NCBI GenBank assembly: GCA_020629335.1
Contig: JAHDDN010000073.1
Span: 1-17,082 of the forward strand
Reading direction: 5' to 3'
Origin: Chitinophagales bacterium
GTDB lineage: Bacteria > Bacteroidota > Bacteroidia > Chitinophagales > UBA2359
DNA: 17,082 nucleotides
Under the pieces are notes generated by a model. It made no database searches. It had not been told where the DNA came from and saw nothing but the letters and a program-made list of their open reading frames with translations. Of this stretch, positions 1 through 7,992 are shown one piece after another. The position numbers were made by a program, and so were the translations under genes. Positions within the stretch are counted from its first letter, which is position 1, and each line of letters opens with the position of its first letter.

Positions 1-9
1 TTCAGTATT

Positions 10-2922
10 TTACTTCACCATTTTTTGAGTGTATGTTTGATTGTCTTTTAAGAATTGGATGCTGTACATACCTGCGGCCCAATCTTGTGTATTGATTTGG
101 ATAGAAGTGTTGGGCGAATCATTGCTGTAAACTTTTTGGCCGATAGCGTTAAAGATTTCTATTTGATCAAAATACTTGCTTGATTGAATATTTAATTGAT
201 CGGTCATTGGGTTTGGCCATAATTCGAGATCGTTGATTAGGTTTTCTATATCTACGCCAAAACCGATGACTTCTACGCTTGCATCATCTTGGCAACCATT
301 CGGTGCCGTTACGGTGACAGTATAAACGCCTGCGCCTATATTAGTTAAAATTGGCCCCGCTTCAGGATACCCATCCCATACGAAAGTATAGTCGGATGGG
401 TTGCCAAATACTTCTATAGTAACACTGCCATTAGAGCCTGTTTCTGTAGGTTCAAGAGATGGTGTATTGGAAGTATTGGTAATGATTGGGTCTGGCGCTG
501 CTACTGAAGCATTGGTAGTTGTATTACAACCATCAACATTAGAAATGGCTATATTGTAATTGCCTGAAGGAACATTTTCGGCTTCTGTTCCTGTGGCTGT
601 TAATCCTCCCCAGTCAATATTAAAATCTTGTGAACCGCCCGAAGTGATATTCAAATTAATTGCTCCTTCTCCTTCAGTGCAACCCACAATAGTAGTGGCT
701 GAAGCGGTCATTTCACAAGCAACAGTAATGCTTATAGAAACATCACAGCCATTGGCATCAATAATAGTGACATCATAAGTGCCTGGCCCTACATTATCTA
801 CTACATTATCGTTTTCCATAGGGAAGTCTGCCCATGCATAATTGAATGGACCAGCGCCACTTACTGCATCAATGATTAATGAACCATTATTGCCATCTGT
901 CGCATTGGTCGAACTACCAGAGGCTGCTAAAGCTTGCGGTTCTGTGATTTCAAAATCGTATTCTTTATCGCAGCTTCCGTCTGTTATAAAAACAGAATAA
1001 ATGCCTGGACCTAAATTATTTAATTCAGTGGCACTGCTTCCATCAGCCCAACTGATATCATAATCTCCTGGCGGTGTAATGTCTAAAATGATACTTCCAT
1101 TATTGTCTCCATTACAACTGATATCATTGACTTCATTATCTACAGCAAATGCACAGAAGAAAGTTGGGTCATAAGGCGTACCATCATAGAAGTAATCGTG
1201 AGTAGCAGCCATAAATTCATTTCGTTTTCCTTCTTCTAACATTTCTAAGCCTACTGCTAAGTAGACTAACTTATAATCATCTGTTTCGGATCTTACACCT
1301 GCTGCACCATCGCTAACACCTTCGTAATTAAAGACTGCACTACCATCTCCTAAAGGAGATACAATATCTGGATAAAAGAAGGTACCATAGGTTAATTCTA
1401 ATTCACTATCTTCAATTTCACCATATACTGCATCAGCACTATTTGTTTCTAAAGTACTATTACTCATTGTGCCATTAGCTACATAAGAAGCCTGCATATA
1501 ATTTTCAAAGAATGCTTCTACTGCTGGTGTGGCATTTCCTAATTCTGAAATTTCATAGGCAATGTCTTGGCCTGCGATTAACATATTTCCACCATTATCT
1601 AAGAACTCTTCAAAAGCGGCCACTTTTGCATCGGTCAAAGATGGTAGTGTCCAGCCCACATTGAAGTATATATTTTTCACATTGAATAAAGCTCCTTGTT
1701 CCATTCCTCTAAGGAAAGTAAAATGGTCTGTTGCTGCATGATAGACATTGCTGGCATCTGCCAAGCCTTCTAAATAATATTCCTCCCAAGCATCTATGGG
1801 TTGGAAATAATTGGGATCGCTCCATGCTTCTGTATTGGTGATCACCAAATCCCACACATTAGATATGACACTATAGCCAACCCCTTGTGTCGTTCCTCCG
1901 CTAGTTACACTGACTCTATAATTTCCAATAGCGGAAACCCCGCCTGAGCCAACAATTAAATTAATATCTGCTTCTGTATTAGCTTCCAACTCTACGGTAA
2001 GATTATTTTCAGAAGATTGCCCACTTACTTCAATTTCTGCATCCCAATCTAAAGGCTGTTCATGTTCTAACTCAATGGTAAAGCTTTCTGCTTGATCACC
2101 TGTTACAAGAGTACCTAAAAATACGGCGTCACCATCAGAACCATCTTCAAAATTAGTAGTTGATGGTACATGTTCCCACTTTGGATCAATAGAGGAGCCT
2201 GAGTTAATGACTGCCTTCGTATCTTCTTCTTGTAGCCAAGCGATAACATAGACTTCATCAGCCTCCCATTCGCTATCGAGATCGTAGTCAAAAGAGTATT
2301 CTTCTGTATTACCTACTATAGGCAAACTGATGACTTGTCCATCTGTTGTATTTAAGCTTTGACGGAATACATTCGGGAAATCAGTTTCTCCATTATTGCC
2401 AGGCATCATATCATAGTTAATCATTCGCTCCACTACTGCTGTTCTCAATACCGCATTATCCAAACCACTATCTAAAGCAGAATATATCTGAATGGTGGCT
2501 GTTCGACTACCATCTCCATTATCTTCTTCTGATATATTTACTCTTAAAGGACTAGTATAAGCTTGAGCTGCGTCCAGTTCAAATTGACTGGCATTTTGAG
2601 GACCACCAATATCATTACCATTCATCATCATGGCAGGTAAATCACCTACAGAATAATAATCAACTTTCTCTTGTACTTCTGAAGCATTAAATGCATTCAT
2701 TGGGTCAATGCCGGGCCAAGCAGTGTGATAAGAAATATGATGAATATTACCTTGATTATTCTCTAATATTTCGTCATGAAAATCTGCATTATAAATACCA
2801 CAAAAGCCGCAAGAGGCTTGTGTAAAATGTTCGTATAACACAAACTGACGGGCACCATTTTGAGCTTGCGCACTTAATATTATAGATGTTAATGCTATTA
2901 AAAGTATAAATGTTTTTTTCAT
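10..2922 (-). CDS. Omp28-like thioredoxin-fold protein with SprB-like repeats and T9SS sorting domain
   Basis: Predicted secreted or surface protein of about 970 residues; the true function is unknown. I chose the second Met (ATG at 2920-2922) because a clean signal peptide (MKKTFILLIALTSIILSAQAQ) starts there and it matches the start of the neighbouring paralogue; an upstream in-frame ATG at 2952 would add ten residues. Domains: Omp28-like thioredoxin fold about 20-245 with C38-G-F-C41 and a likely cis-Pro at 96; beta domain about 255-345; an alpha/beta domain about 355-580 that resembles glutamine-amidotransferase-like folds (FLDNGGNMLIAGQDIA) but lacks the nucleophile cysteine; four SprB-like repeats about 595-885, each ending in a G-x-Y-x-V segment and mostly DxxGC; T9SS type A sorting domain about 900-970 (LWPNPMTDQL, C-terminal KMVK). 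It lies downstream of its paralogue on the same strand, separated by a terminator. Family and sorting calls are firm; biochemical activity is inference. Confidence 0.88.
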   Translation of the reverse strand: MKKTFILLIALTSIILSAQAQNGARQFVLYEHFTQASCGFCGIYNADFHDEILENNQGNIHHISYHTAWPGIDPMNAFNASEVQEKVDYYSVGDLPAMMMNGNDIGGPQNASQFELDAAQAYTSPLRVNISEEDNGDGSRTATIQIYSALDSGLDNAVLRTAVVERMINYDMMPGNNGETDFPNVFRQSLNTTDGQVISLPIVGNTEEYSFDYDLDSEWEADEVYVIAWLQEEDTKAVINSGSSIDPKWEHVPSTTNFEDGSDGDAVFLGTLVTGDQAESFTIELEHEQPLDWDAEIEVSGQSSENNLTVELEANTEADINLIVGSGGVSAIGNYRVSVTSGGTTQGVGYSVISNVWDLVITNTEAWSDPNYFQPIDAWEEYYLEGLADASNVYHAATDHFTFLRGMEQGALFNVKNIYFNVGWTLPSLTDAKVAAFEEFLDNGGNMLIAGQDIAYEISELGNATPAVEAFFENYMQASYVANGTMSNSTLETNSADAVYGEIEDSELELTYGTFFYPDIVSPLGDGSAVFNYEGVSDGAAGVRSETDDYKLVYLAVGLEMLEEGKRNEFMAATHDYFYDGTPYDPTFFCAFAVDNEVNDISCNGDNNGSIILDITPPGDYDISWADGSSATELNNLGPGIYSVFITDGSCDKEYDFEITEPQALAASGSSTNATDGNNGSLIIDAVSGAGPFNYAWADFPMENDNVVDNVGPGTYDVTIIDANGCDVSISITVACEMTASATTIVGCTEGEGAINLNITSGGSQDFNIDWGGLTATGTEAENVPSGNYNIAISNVDGCNTTTNASVAAPDPIITNTSNTPSLEPTETGSNGSVTIEVFGNPSDYTFVWDGYPEAGPILTNIGAGVYTVTVTAPNGCQDDASVEVIGFGVDIENLINDLELWPNPMTDQLNIQSSKYFDQIEIFNAIGQKVYSNDSPNTSIQINTQDWAAGMYSIQFLKDNQTYTQKMVK

Positions 2923-3006
2923 TAGAGTGGTCTTTAATAAGCTGTATTGCACAGTTTTTAAATTAGGGAAGCAATATACACTTTTTAGTTATTATCTAGG
3001 TGTATT

Positions 3007-3014
3007 CAAATTTA
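3007..3014 (-). promoter_or_regulatory. Candidate -7 box TAAATTTG for the 970-aa Omp28-like gene
   Basis: The minus strand reads TAAATTTG, a full match to the Bacteroidota -7 consensus TAnnTTTG, about 85 bp before the chosen start codon and just downstream of the terminator of the upstream gene. A TTG about 25 bp further upstream is more distant than the usual -33 spacing, so the call rests on the -7 box and its position. Confidence 0.4.
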
Positions 3015-3040
3015 CGTTTTTGATTGATTTTTTGATGGGC

Positions 3041-3082
3041 AATAAAAAAAGCGATGAACTTTTATCAAGTCCATCGCTTTCA
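3041..3082 (-). terminator. Rho-independent terminator after the 743-aa Omp28-like gene
   Basis: Arms AAAGCGATG (3048-3056) and CATCGCTTT (3072-3080) pair, with further inner pairing. On the minus strand the hairpin is followed by a run of seven T, so it terminates transcription from the gene ending at 3112 and separates it from the downstream paralogue. Confidence 0.8.
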
Positions 3083-3111
3083 CATTGCTAATCTACTGCT
3101 AAAATAACAGC

Positions 3112-5343
3112 CTATTTTTTAACTACTTTAGTAGTATACTGATTTGTGTTATTAGTAAATACAATTGTATAAAGGCCCGCTGACCATTCTTGCGTATTGA
3201 TTTCTGTATTATTCGCAGGAGTTTCTAAAGAAAATACTTGCTGACCTAATGCATTGAATACTTGCATTCTCTCAACACTTTGTTCCATTTGAATAAATAG
3301 TTGATCATTCATTGGATTTGGCCACATAGCAAAAGAACCTACTGTTAAGTCTTGCACATCTACAGCTGCGCCAGTTACTTCAACAGTGATTGTTTCTGAA
3401 CAATCATCCGCATCTGTTACTGTCACCTCATATTCACCAGCACCAACACCTTCCAAACTAGGACCTGTAACATCAGAATCTGCCCAATCAAAAGTATAAT
3501 CACTAGCATCTCCCTCAACTTCAATTGTAATACTGCCATCTGAACCATCGGTTGACTCTACAACATCAGTTCCTGTAACAATAGGCTCACCGCATTCTAC
3601 TGTACTTCCATAGAAGTAATCATAAGTAGTTGTCATTAACTCTGTTCTTACATCTTCTTGCATCATTTCAAGACCAATACAAACATAAACCATTTTGTAA
3701 TCATCTGTTTCAGCTCTTACACCAGCAGCACCTGAAGAATTGCCGTCATAAGTAAAGATGCCTGAAGCACCATTTAATGGAGTTACCACATCAGGATAGT
3801 AATAAGTACCATAAGTGTCTATGATCTCTGACTCTCCTAAATCACCATAGATTTCATCATCTTCATTAGCTGCTAATATTACATTTTCTACTCCACCATC
3901 ACTTACATAAGCTGCATGCATATAGTTCTCAAAGAAAGATTGTGTTGCAGGAGTAAAATATGTTGATTCAGATGCTTCCCAAGCAATATCTTGACCTGCA
4001 ACTAACATATTACCACCATTATCTAAGAATGCTTCAAATGCAGCTACCTTATCATCAGTTAAAGAAGGGAAAGACCAACCTACATTGAAGTAGATATTGT
4101 TTACTGCTCCTAATGCCCCAGCGTTCATACCTCTGATGAAAGTGAAATGATCAGTGGCAGCATGAGTGGTACTTCCAGCCTCTTCTAAACCATCCATATA
4201 GTAGCCTGCCCAAGCATCGATTGGTTCTCCATAAGCAGGATCACCCCAACCTTCCGTATTCGTGATTACCATATCTGTAACATTAGAGATTACACTATAT
4301 GCAGCTCCTTGAGTTGCTTCTTCAGTACTAACAGTTACGGTATAACTACCCACAGCTGGCGTATCATCAGAAGAAACTAATAAATTGATATCAAATGAAG
4401 AATCAGCCGCTAATTCAATTTCCAAAGACTGGCCAATTTCACCATCTACTTCGATTTCTGCATCCCAAGAACCTGGCTGGTCTAAAACTAGCTCAATTTG
4501 GTAAGTCTCAACCGTAGAGCCTGTTACTAAAGAACCCAAGAAAGTAGCATCTCCAGCAGAAGCGTCTGCAAAATTATCCACTGAAGGAAGGTGTTCCCAT
4601 CCAGCATCACGAGAAGAACCAGAGTTGATAACTGACTTATCAGAATCATTTTGTACCCATGCAATCACATAGATTTCATCTGCTTCCCATGTATCATCTA
4701 AGGTATAAGTAAACTCAAAGCTCGCCATTTCTCCTACAGCTGCCATATCAAATGTCTCGCCTTCCATGCCATTTAAACTTTGACGGAATACATTCGGAAA
4801 ATCAGTTTCACCATTATTGCCTGGTGGAGTTGCGTAATCAATATTTGCTTCTACTACTGCTGTTCTTAAGATAGCCGAAGATACACCTGGCTCTAAAACA
4901 GACTCAATATCAATCATTACTGTACGAGTACCGTCACCATTATCTTCTTCGCCAACATTAACACGAATGGCACTTGTCAATGCTTGCGCAGCATCTACTC
5001 CTGCTTGAGTAGCACTACCTGGGCCACCAATGCCAGTACCGTTTAAGTACATATCTGGCACACCAGAAACAGTATAATAATCTACCCTTGTTTGTACTTC
5101 TTCCATATTAGCGGCATTCATAGGATCCACCCCTGGCCATGAAGTATGGTAAGCTACATGATGTATATTACCAGGATTATCAGCCATCACCCCATCTTGA
5201 AAAACTGGGTTTTGAACTGCACATGGCCCACAGGAAGCCTGTGTAAAGTGTTCAAAGAATACAAACTGACGTGCGCCTTCTTGTGCTATTCCTGCTATAC
5301 TTAAGCTTGTCATAGCAATAAATAGTATAAATATTTTTTTCAT
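3112..5343 (-). CDS. Omp28-like thioredoxin-fold protein with T9SS sorting domain (paralogue of the next gene)
   Basis: Secreted protein of 743 residues. Signal peptide 1-20 (MKKIFILFIAMTSLSIAGIAQ); Omp28-like thioredoxin module about 20-245 with C38-G-P-C41, the classical thioredoxin dipeptide, and a cis-Pro candidate at 96 (GVPDM); beta domain about 255-340; amidotransferase-like alpha/beta domain about 345-580 (FLDNGGNMLVAGQDIAWE) without a visible nucleophile Cys; one SprB-like repeat about 590-655; T9SS type A sorting domain from about 668 (MWPNPMNDQL, ending KVVKK). It is colinear with the protein encoded at 10-2922 over the first 580 or so residues, many blocks being identical (for example GNNGETDFPNVFRQSLN), so the two arose by tandem duplication. 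The downstream copy has four SprB-like repeats against one here. A CGPC site would suit a thiol-disulfide oxidoreductase, but whether it is active outside the cell is inference. Confidence 0.9.
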   Translation of the reverse strand: MKKIFILFIAMTSLSIAGIAQEGARQFVFFEHFTQASCGPCAVQNPVFQDGVMADNPGNIHHVAYHTSWPGVDPMNAANMEEVQTRVDYYTVSGVPDMYLNGTGIGGPGSATQAGVDAAQALTSAIRVNVGEEDNGDGTRTVMIDIESVLEPGVSSAILRTAVVEANIDYATPPGNNGETDFPNVFRQSLNGMEGETFDMAAVGEMASFEFTYTLDDTWEADEIYVIAWVQNDSDKSVINSGSSRDAGWEHLPSVDNFADASAGDATFLGSLVTGSTVETYQIELVLDQPGSWDAEIEVDGEIGQSLEIELAADSSFDINLLVSSDDTPAVGSYTVTVSTEEATQGAAYSVISNVTDMVITNTEGWGDPAYGEPIDAWAGYYMDGLEEAGSTTHAATDHFTFIRGMNAGALGAVNNIYFNVGWSFPSLTDDKVAAFEAFLDNGGNMLVAGQDIAWEASESTYFTPATQSFFENYMHAAYVSDGGVENVILAANEDDEIYGDLGESEIIDTYGTYYYPDVVTPLNGASGIFTYDGNSSGAAGVRAETDDYKMVYVCIGLEMMQEDVRTELMTTTYDYFYGSTVECGEPIVTGTDVVESTDGSDGSITIEVEGDASDYTFDWADSDVTGPSLEGVGAGEYEVTVTDADDCSETITVEVTGAAVDVQDLTVGSFAMWPNPMNDQLFIQMEQSVERMQVFNALGQQVFSLETPANNTEINTQEWSAGLYTIVFTNNTNQYTTKVVKK

Positions 5344-5379
5344 CTAATGTTTTTTTATTGAAATAATGCTAAATCCTAC

Positions 5380-5387
5380 CAAATTTA
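5380..5387 (-). promoter_or_regulatory. Candidate -7 box TAAATTTG for the 743-aa Omp28-like gene
   Basis: The minus strand carries TAAATTTG about 36 bp before the ATG at 5343, a full match to TAnnTTTG and the same octamer that precedes the downstream paralogue. No convincing -33 TTG is seen at normal spacing. Confidence 0.4.
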
Positions 5388-5428
5388 ATAAAGTTATCAC
5401 TAAAAAACGACTATAGGCAACCACAAAA

Positions 5429-5461
5429 TAAAGCTTATCGTTATAGAGATGACAAGCTTTA
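5429..5461. repeat. Inverted repeat TAAAGCTT/AAGCTTTA in the divergent intergenic region
   Basis: Eight-bp perfect arms (5429-5436 and 5454-5461) with a 17-bp spacer lie between the divergent genes starting at 5343 and 5623. The symmetry and position upstream of both genes would suit an operator. It could also be a weak hairpin; there is no good T-tract on either side. Function is unproven. Confidence 0.3.
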
Positions 5462-5566
5462 AAAGGCATGGGAAAGCTATGTATTCCCCCTACATCTTAT
5501 GCCGTTTTTGTCAATCCCATTACAATAATAAGCCCTATAGTATTACGTTTTAACATGAATTTGCCC

Positions 5567-5574
5567 TATCTTAG
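5567..5574 (+). promoter_or_regulatory. Candidate -7 box TATCTTAG for the TlpA-like T9SS gene
   Basis: TATCTTAG matches TAnnTTTG at five of six fixed positions and would start a transcript near 5580, leaving a leader of about 42 nt that ends in an A/T-rich stretch before the ATG at 5623, typical of Bacteroidota initiation without Shine-Dalgarno. A matching -33 element is not evident. Confidence 0.3.
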
Positions 5575-5622
5575 CAAAGTATTTTTATTTCTCGCTTATA
5601 CACGAAAAAATAATAATTTAAC

Positions 5623-7383
5623 ATGAAAAAATCTTTACAATTTCTAATGATAGCTCTTATGGTAAGCTTCATTGGAATACAAGCTGACGCCCAATTACCA
5701 GACGGTTCTGATGTGCCTTTATGGACAGGTACTGATATCAACGGCAACGAACACTCAATTGCAGATTACCTAGAAGATGGTAAAACTGTCTTTATTGATG
5801 TTTCTGCTACATGGTGTGGCCCATGTTGGGGTTTTCACACTGCTGGTACTTTAGAAGCTGTTTATGAAGAATTAGGCCCAGATGGTACTGACCAAGCTAT
5901 GGTTTTCTTCATCGAAGGCGATGACTCTACCACTCAGGCTGACTTAGAAGGTACTGGTGGTAATACTCAAGGAGACTGGGTGACTGGTGTTGAGTACCCA
6001 ATCATTGATGATGGGGCTGTTGCTAACCAATTAGGTATTAGCTACTACCCTACTATCTATGCTGTTTGTCCTTCAGGTAAACTAATCGAAATCGGACAAG
6101 CAGATGTTTCTGCATTCATCGAGTTTGCTGAAGGTTGTCCTCAAGCAGGTGGTATGAATAATGCTGCCGTTTCTGCTGAGAGCTTCTTAATCTCTCCAGA
6201 TGAGTCTGCTGTAATTTGTGGTGAATTTGAGCCTTCTTTATTCTTACACAACTTAGGGGAAGAAGATTTAACTTCTGCTACATTAGAACTAATCGTTGAT
6301 GGTTCTGTTGAACAAACTATGATGTGGGAAGGTGACTTATCTCCTTTAGATTCTGAATTAGTATACTTTGATCCTATTTCTGTATCTGGTGATAATGCAG
6401 ATGTAGAAGTAATTGTATCTTCTCCTAATGGTGAGGAAGATGAAAATGCTGACGATAACACAGCAACAATCGAAATCAATGCGCCTAAGTCTTCTACGGA
6501 TGACTTTACTTTAACTATCCAAAATGACCAATATGGTTACGAAATCTACTGGGCATTCTTAGATGAGTCTGGTGATATCATCGCTGAAGGTGGTAATACT
6601 GCTGTTGGTTTAGATGGTGGCGGACTTCAAGCTCAAGATCCAGGTGGTTACGGCGCTAACGAATTAGTAGTTGAAGAAGTAACTTTAGATCCTTTAGGTT
6701 GCTACGAATTCGTAATCGTTGATGATTGGGGTGATGGTATCTATGCTCCAGGCTACTTCACATTAGAAGATGCTGATGGTAATGTAATGGCTTCTGCTGC
6801 TGATGGCTCTTTCAGCGGTGTTTCTATGATGGCTCAGTTTGAAAGAACTGATGGTGCAAGTGCTCCAGCTCCTAATGCTGACTTCTCTGTAGAATTAGAT
6901 GGTAACCAAGTATTAGTAACAGATAACTCTGATAATGCTTCTACTTACTCTTGGGACTTCGGTGATGGTTCTGATCCAGTAACTGGCGCTACTCCTGATG
7001 CTCACGAGTACACTGAAAATGGTGATTATACGATTACTTTAACTATTACTAATGCAGATGGTGTTGAAGATACTTTCGAGCAAACAGTAACTGTAAGTGG
7101 TGTTTCTATCAACAATATCGCTGGTTTAACAGCTGTTGAAGTATATCCTAACCCAGCAAGCGACGAGTTAAACGTAGCTTTCCAATTAACTGAAACGACT
7201 AACATGACAATCGAATTAACGAATGTTGTTGGTCAAACAGTTAAAGCAGTTAGCACGCAAAACTTCGGTGCTGGTAATACAAACGTTTCTATCGACTTAA
7301 ATGACCTTTCTAATGGTCTTTACTTCGTAACTTTCAGAAGCGAAAATGGTATCTCTAACCAGAAATTCATGGTTAGCAAATAA
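5623..7383 (+). CDS. TlpA/thioredoxin-like, CARDB-like, GDG-domain, PKD protein with T9SS sorting domain
   Basis: Secreted multidomain protein of 586 residues. Signal peptide 1-24 (cleavage near ADAQ); thioredoxin/TlpA-like domain about 25-175 with W64-C65-G-P-C68-W and cis-Pro candidate P143 (SYYPTIY); CARDB-like beta domain about 180-287; a beta domain about 293-408 with the GCYEFVIVDDWGDGIY motif that is shared with the protein encoded at 9522; PKD domain about 415-492 (YSWDFGDG); T9SS type A sorting domain about 505-586 (VEVYPNPASDELNV). The domain order and the complete redox motif point to an exported thiol-disulfide oxidoreductase or a redox-fold adhesin; the substrate is unknown. Codon use is markedly restricted (TTA for Leu, GGT for Gly, GCT for Ala, CAA for Gln) compared with the other large genes here, which suggests high expression. 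It is monocistronic: its own leader upstream, a strong terminator at 7404. Confidence 0.9.
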   Translation: MKKSLQFLMIALMVSFIGIQADAQLPDGSDVPLWTGTDINGNEHSIADYLEDGKTVFIDVSATWCGPCWGFHTAGTLEAVYEELGPDGTDQAMVFFIEGDDSTTQADLEGTGGNTQGDWVTGVEYPIIDDGAVANQLGISYYPTIYAVCPSGKLIEIGQADVSAFIEFAEGCPQAGGMNNAAVSAESFLISPDESAVICGEFEPSLFLHNLGEEDLTSATLELIVDGSVEQTMMWEGDLSPLDSELVYFDPISVSGDNADVEVIVSSPNGEEDENADDNTATIEINAPKSSTDDFTLTIQNDQYGYEIYWAFLDESGDIIAEGGNTAVGLDGGGLQAQDPGGYGANELVVEEVTLDPLGCYEFVIVDDWGDGIYAPGYFTLEDADGNVMASAADGSFSGVSMMAQFERTDGASAPAPNADFSVELDGNQVLVTDNSDNASTYSWDFGDGSDPVTGATPDAHEYTENGDYTITLTITNADGVEDTFEQTVTVSGVSINNIAGLTAVEVYPNPASDELNVAFQLTETTNMTIELTNVVGQTVKAVSTQNFGAGNTNVSIDLNDLSNGLYFVTFRSENGISNQKFMVSK

Positions 7384-7403
7384 TCATTGCAAATAATTAA
7401 AAG

Positions 7404-7439
7404 AAAAGCGGCTGTCTCACTGAGGCAGCCGCTTTTTTT
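7404..7439 (+). terminator. Rho-independent terminator of the TlpA-like T9SS gene
   Basis: GC-rich stem AGCGGCTG/CAGCCGCT with inner CTC/GAG pairing and a following run of seven T, 20 bp after the stop codon at 7383. Confidence 0.9.
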
Positions 7440-7540
7440 GTTTTCATTCAATCTTGTAAATAAGCTACCTAATATTTTTTTATCAATATTTAGGGGCTTA
7501 CCATGCGCTCGTAAATACAAAGTACGCAGCAAATCCCGTT

Positions 7541-7582
7541 CATCATTACGCATTTATCATTAATCATTCGCCGAAGGCGCAC
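7541..7582. repeat. Short CATTA-type low-complexity run and a small GC hairpin
   Basis: The stretch contains repeated CATTACGCATT/TATCATTAATCATT words followed by the small palindrome CGCCGAAGGCG, directly abutting the left 141-bp element. It looks like non-coding filler; no gene is supported between 7384 and 7992. Confidence 0.35.
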
Positions 7583-7723
7583 GGTCGGGCTGTACGCTAT
7601 TATGTGGCTATGCTACTCCTACTACGCTAAGGCACCTTAGTCTGCCCTGCGGGCCAGCCGTCAGTTGCCTAAGCTCCGTAAGTCGCAGCATGGCCGCCAC
7701 ATACCGCTTCCATCCCTAAGCCA
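7583..7723 (-). repeat. 141-bp structured dispersed element, copy A
   Basis: This GC-richer block aligns without gaps to the reverse complement of 9191-9331, with about 108 of 141 positions identical by my count. The longest exact blocks are 19-20 bp near both ends. The arms TATGTGGC (7601-7608) and GCCACATA (7695-7702) pair, enclosing further hairpins, including CTG-CCC-TGC-GGG-C-CAG. I assign the minus strand as the reading strand because the AGGGATGG end then comes first, with the GCCCGACC end last. The ends resemble a dispersed intergenic element I recall from flavobacterial genomes; that link is from memory. It could be an RNA, a REP/MITE-like mobile sequence, or a DNA-level hairpin. Confidence 0.7.
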
Positions 7724-7730
7724 ATTCTTG

Positions 7731-7844
7731 GGAAATTAGTATAATAGTTAATTAGTTGAATAGTATAGTAAGTAAATTGGTTAAATAGTCGATTAGTATA
7801 TTAGTTAAATAGTAAATTTGTTGATTTGTTGAATAGTAATGGTT
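7731..7844. repeat. Degenerate TTAGTTAAATAGT low-complexity tract
   Basis: About 110 bp built from variations on TTAGTTGAATAGT, TTAGTATAA and TTGTTGATT. It lies next to the CCTAAGCC end of copy A and is partly complementary to the adjacent 24-bp tandem repeats, so the two could form an imperfect hairpin. Confidence 0.55.
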
Positions 7845-7916
7845 AACCAATACACCAATTAACCAATCAACTAATACACTAATTAACCAATCAACTAATA
7901 CACCAATTAACCAACA
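7845..7916. repeat. 24-bp tandem repeat, three copies
   Basis: Three consecutive units at 7845-7868, 7869-7892 and 7893-7916 with consensus AACYAATACACYAATTAACC plus AATC. They differ from each other at only one to three positions. There are no spacers, so it is not a CRISPR array. Confidence 0.75.
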
Positions 7917-7917
7917 A

Positions 7918-7956
7918 AAAAAGGGCACTCATTCCTAATGAACAAGTGCCCTTTTT
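7918..7956 (-). terminator. Terminator of the small T9SS gene (bidirectional in sequence)
   Basis: A 12-bp perfect stem, AAAAAGGGCACT (7918-7929) with AGTGCCCTTTTT (7945-7956), plus inner CATT/AATG pairing. On the minus strand it is followed by a T run, 36 bp after the stop codon at 7993. It could also stop plus-strand read-through. Confidence 0.85.
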
Positions 7957-7992
7957 ACGTTTTAATAAAAGCCTTGAAGGCTTATATCTATT

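Noticed and set aside
560..778. Plus-strand open frame of 72 codons
   Set aside because: It lies wholly inside the SprB-repeat part of the minus-strand T9SS gene and has no recognisable domain, signal or leader.
5429..5461. Inverted repeat as a transcription terminator
   Set aside because: It lies between two divergent gene starts and has no T-tract, so termination is an unlikely role; kept only as a low-confidence inverted repeat.
6141..6479. Minus-strand open frame of 112 codons
   Set aside because: Antisense shadow of the CARDB-like part of the gene at 5623; its Ser-rich low-complexity product follows from the biased codons of the real gene.
7320..7553. Minus-strand open frame of 77 codons
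   Set aside because: It runs through the terminator hairpin at 7404-7439 and into the end of a real gene, and the product shows no family features.
7845..7916. CRISPR-like repeat
   Set aside because: The 24-bp units are directly adjacent with no spacers, and no cas gene is present.
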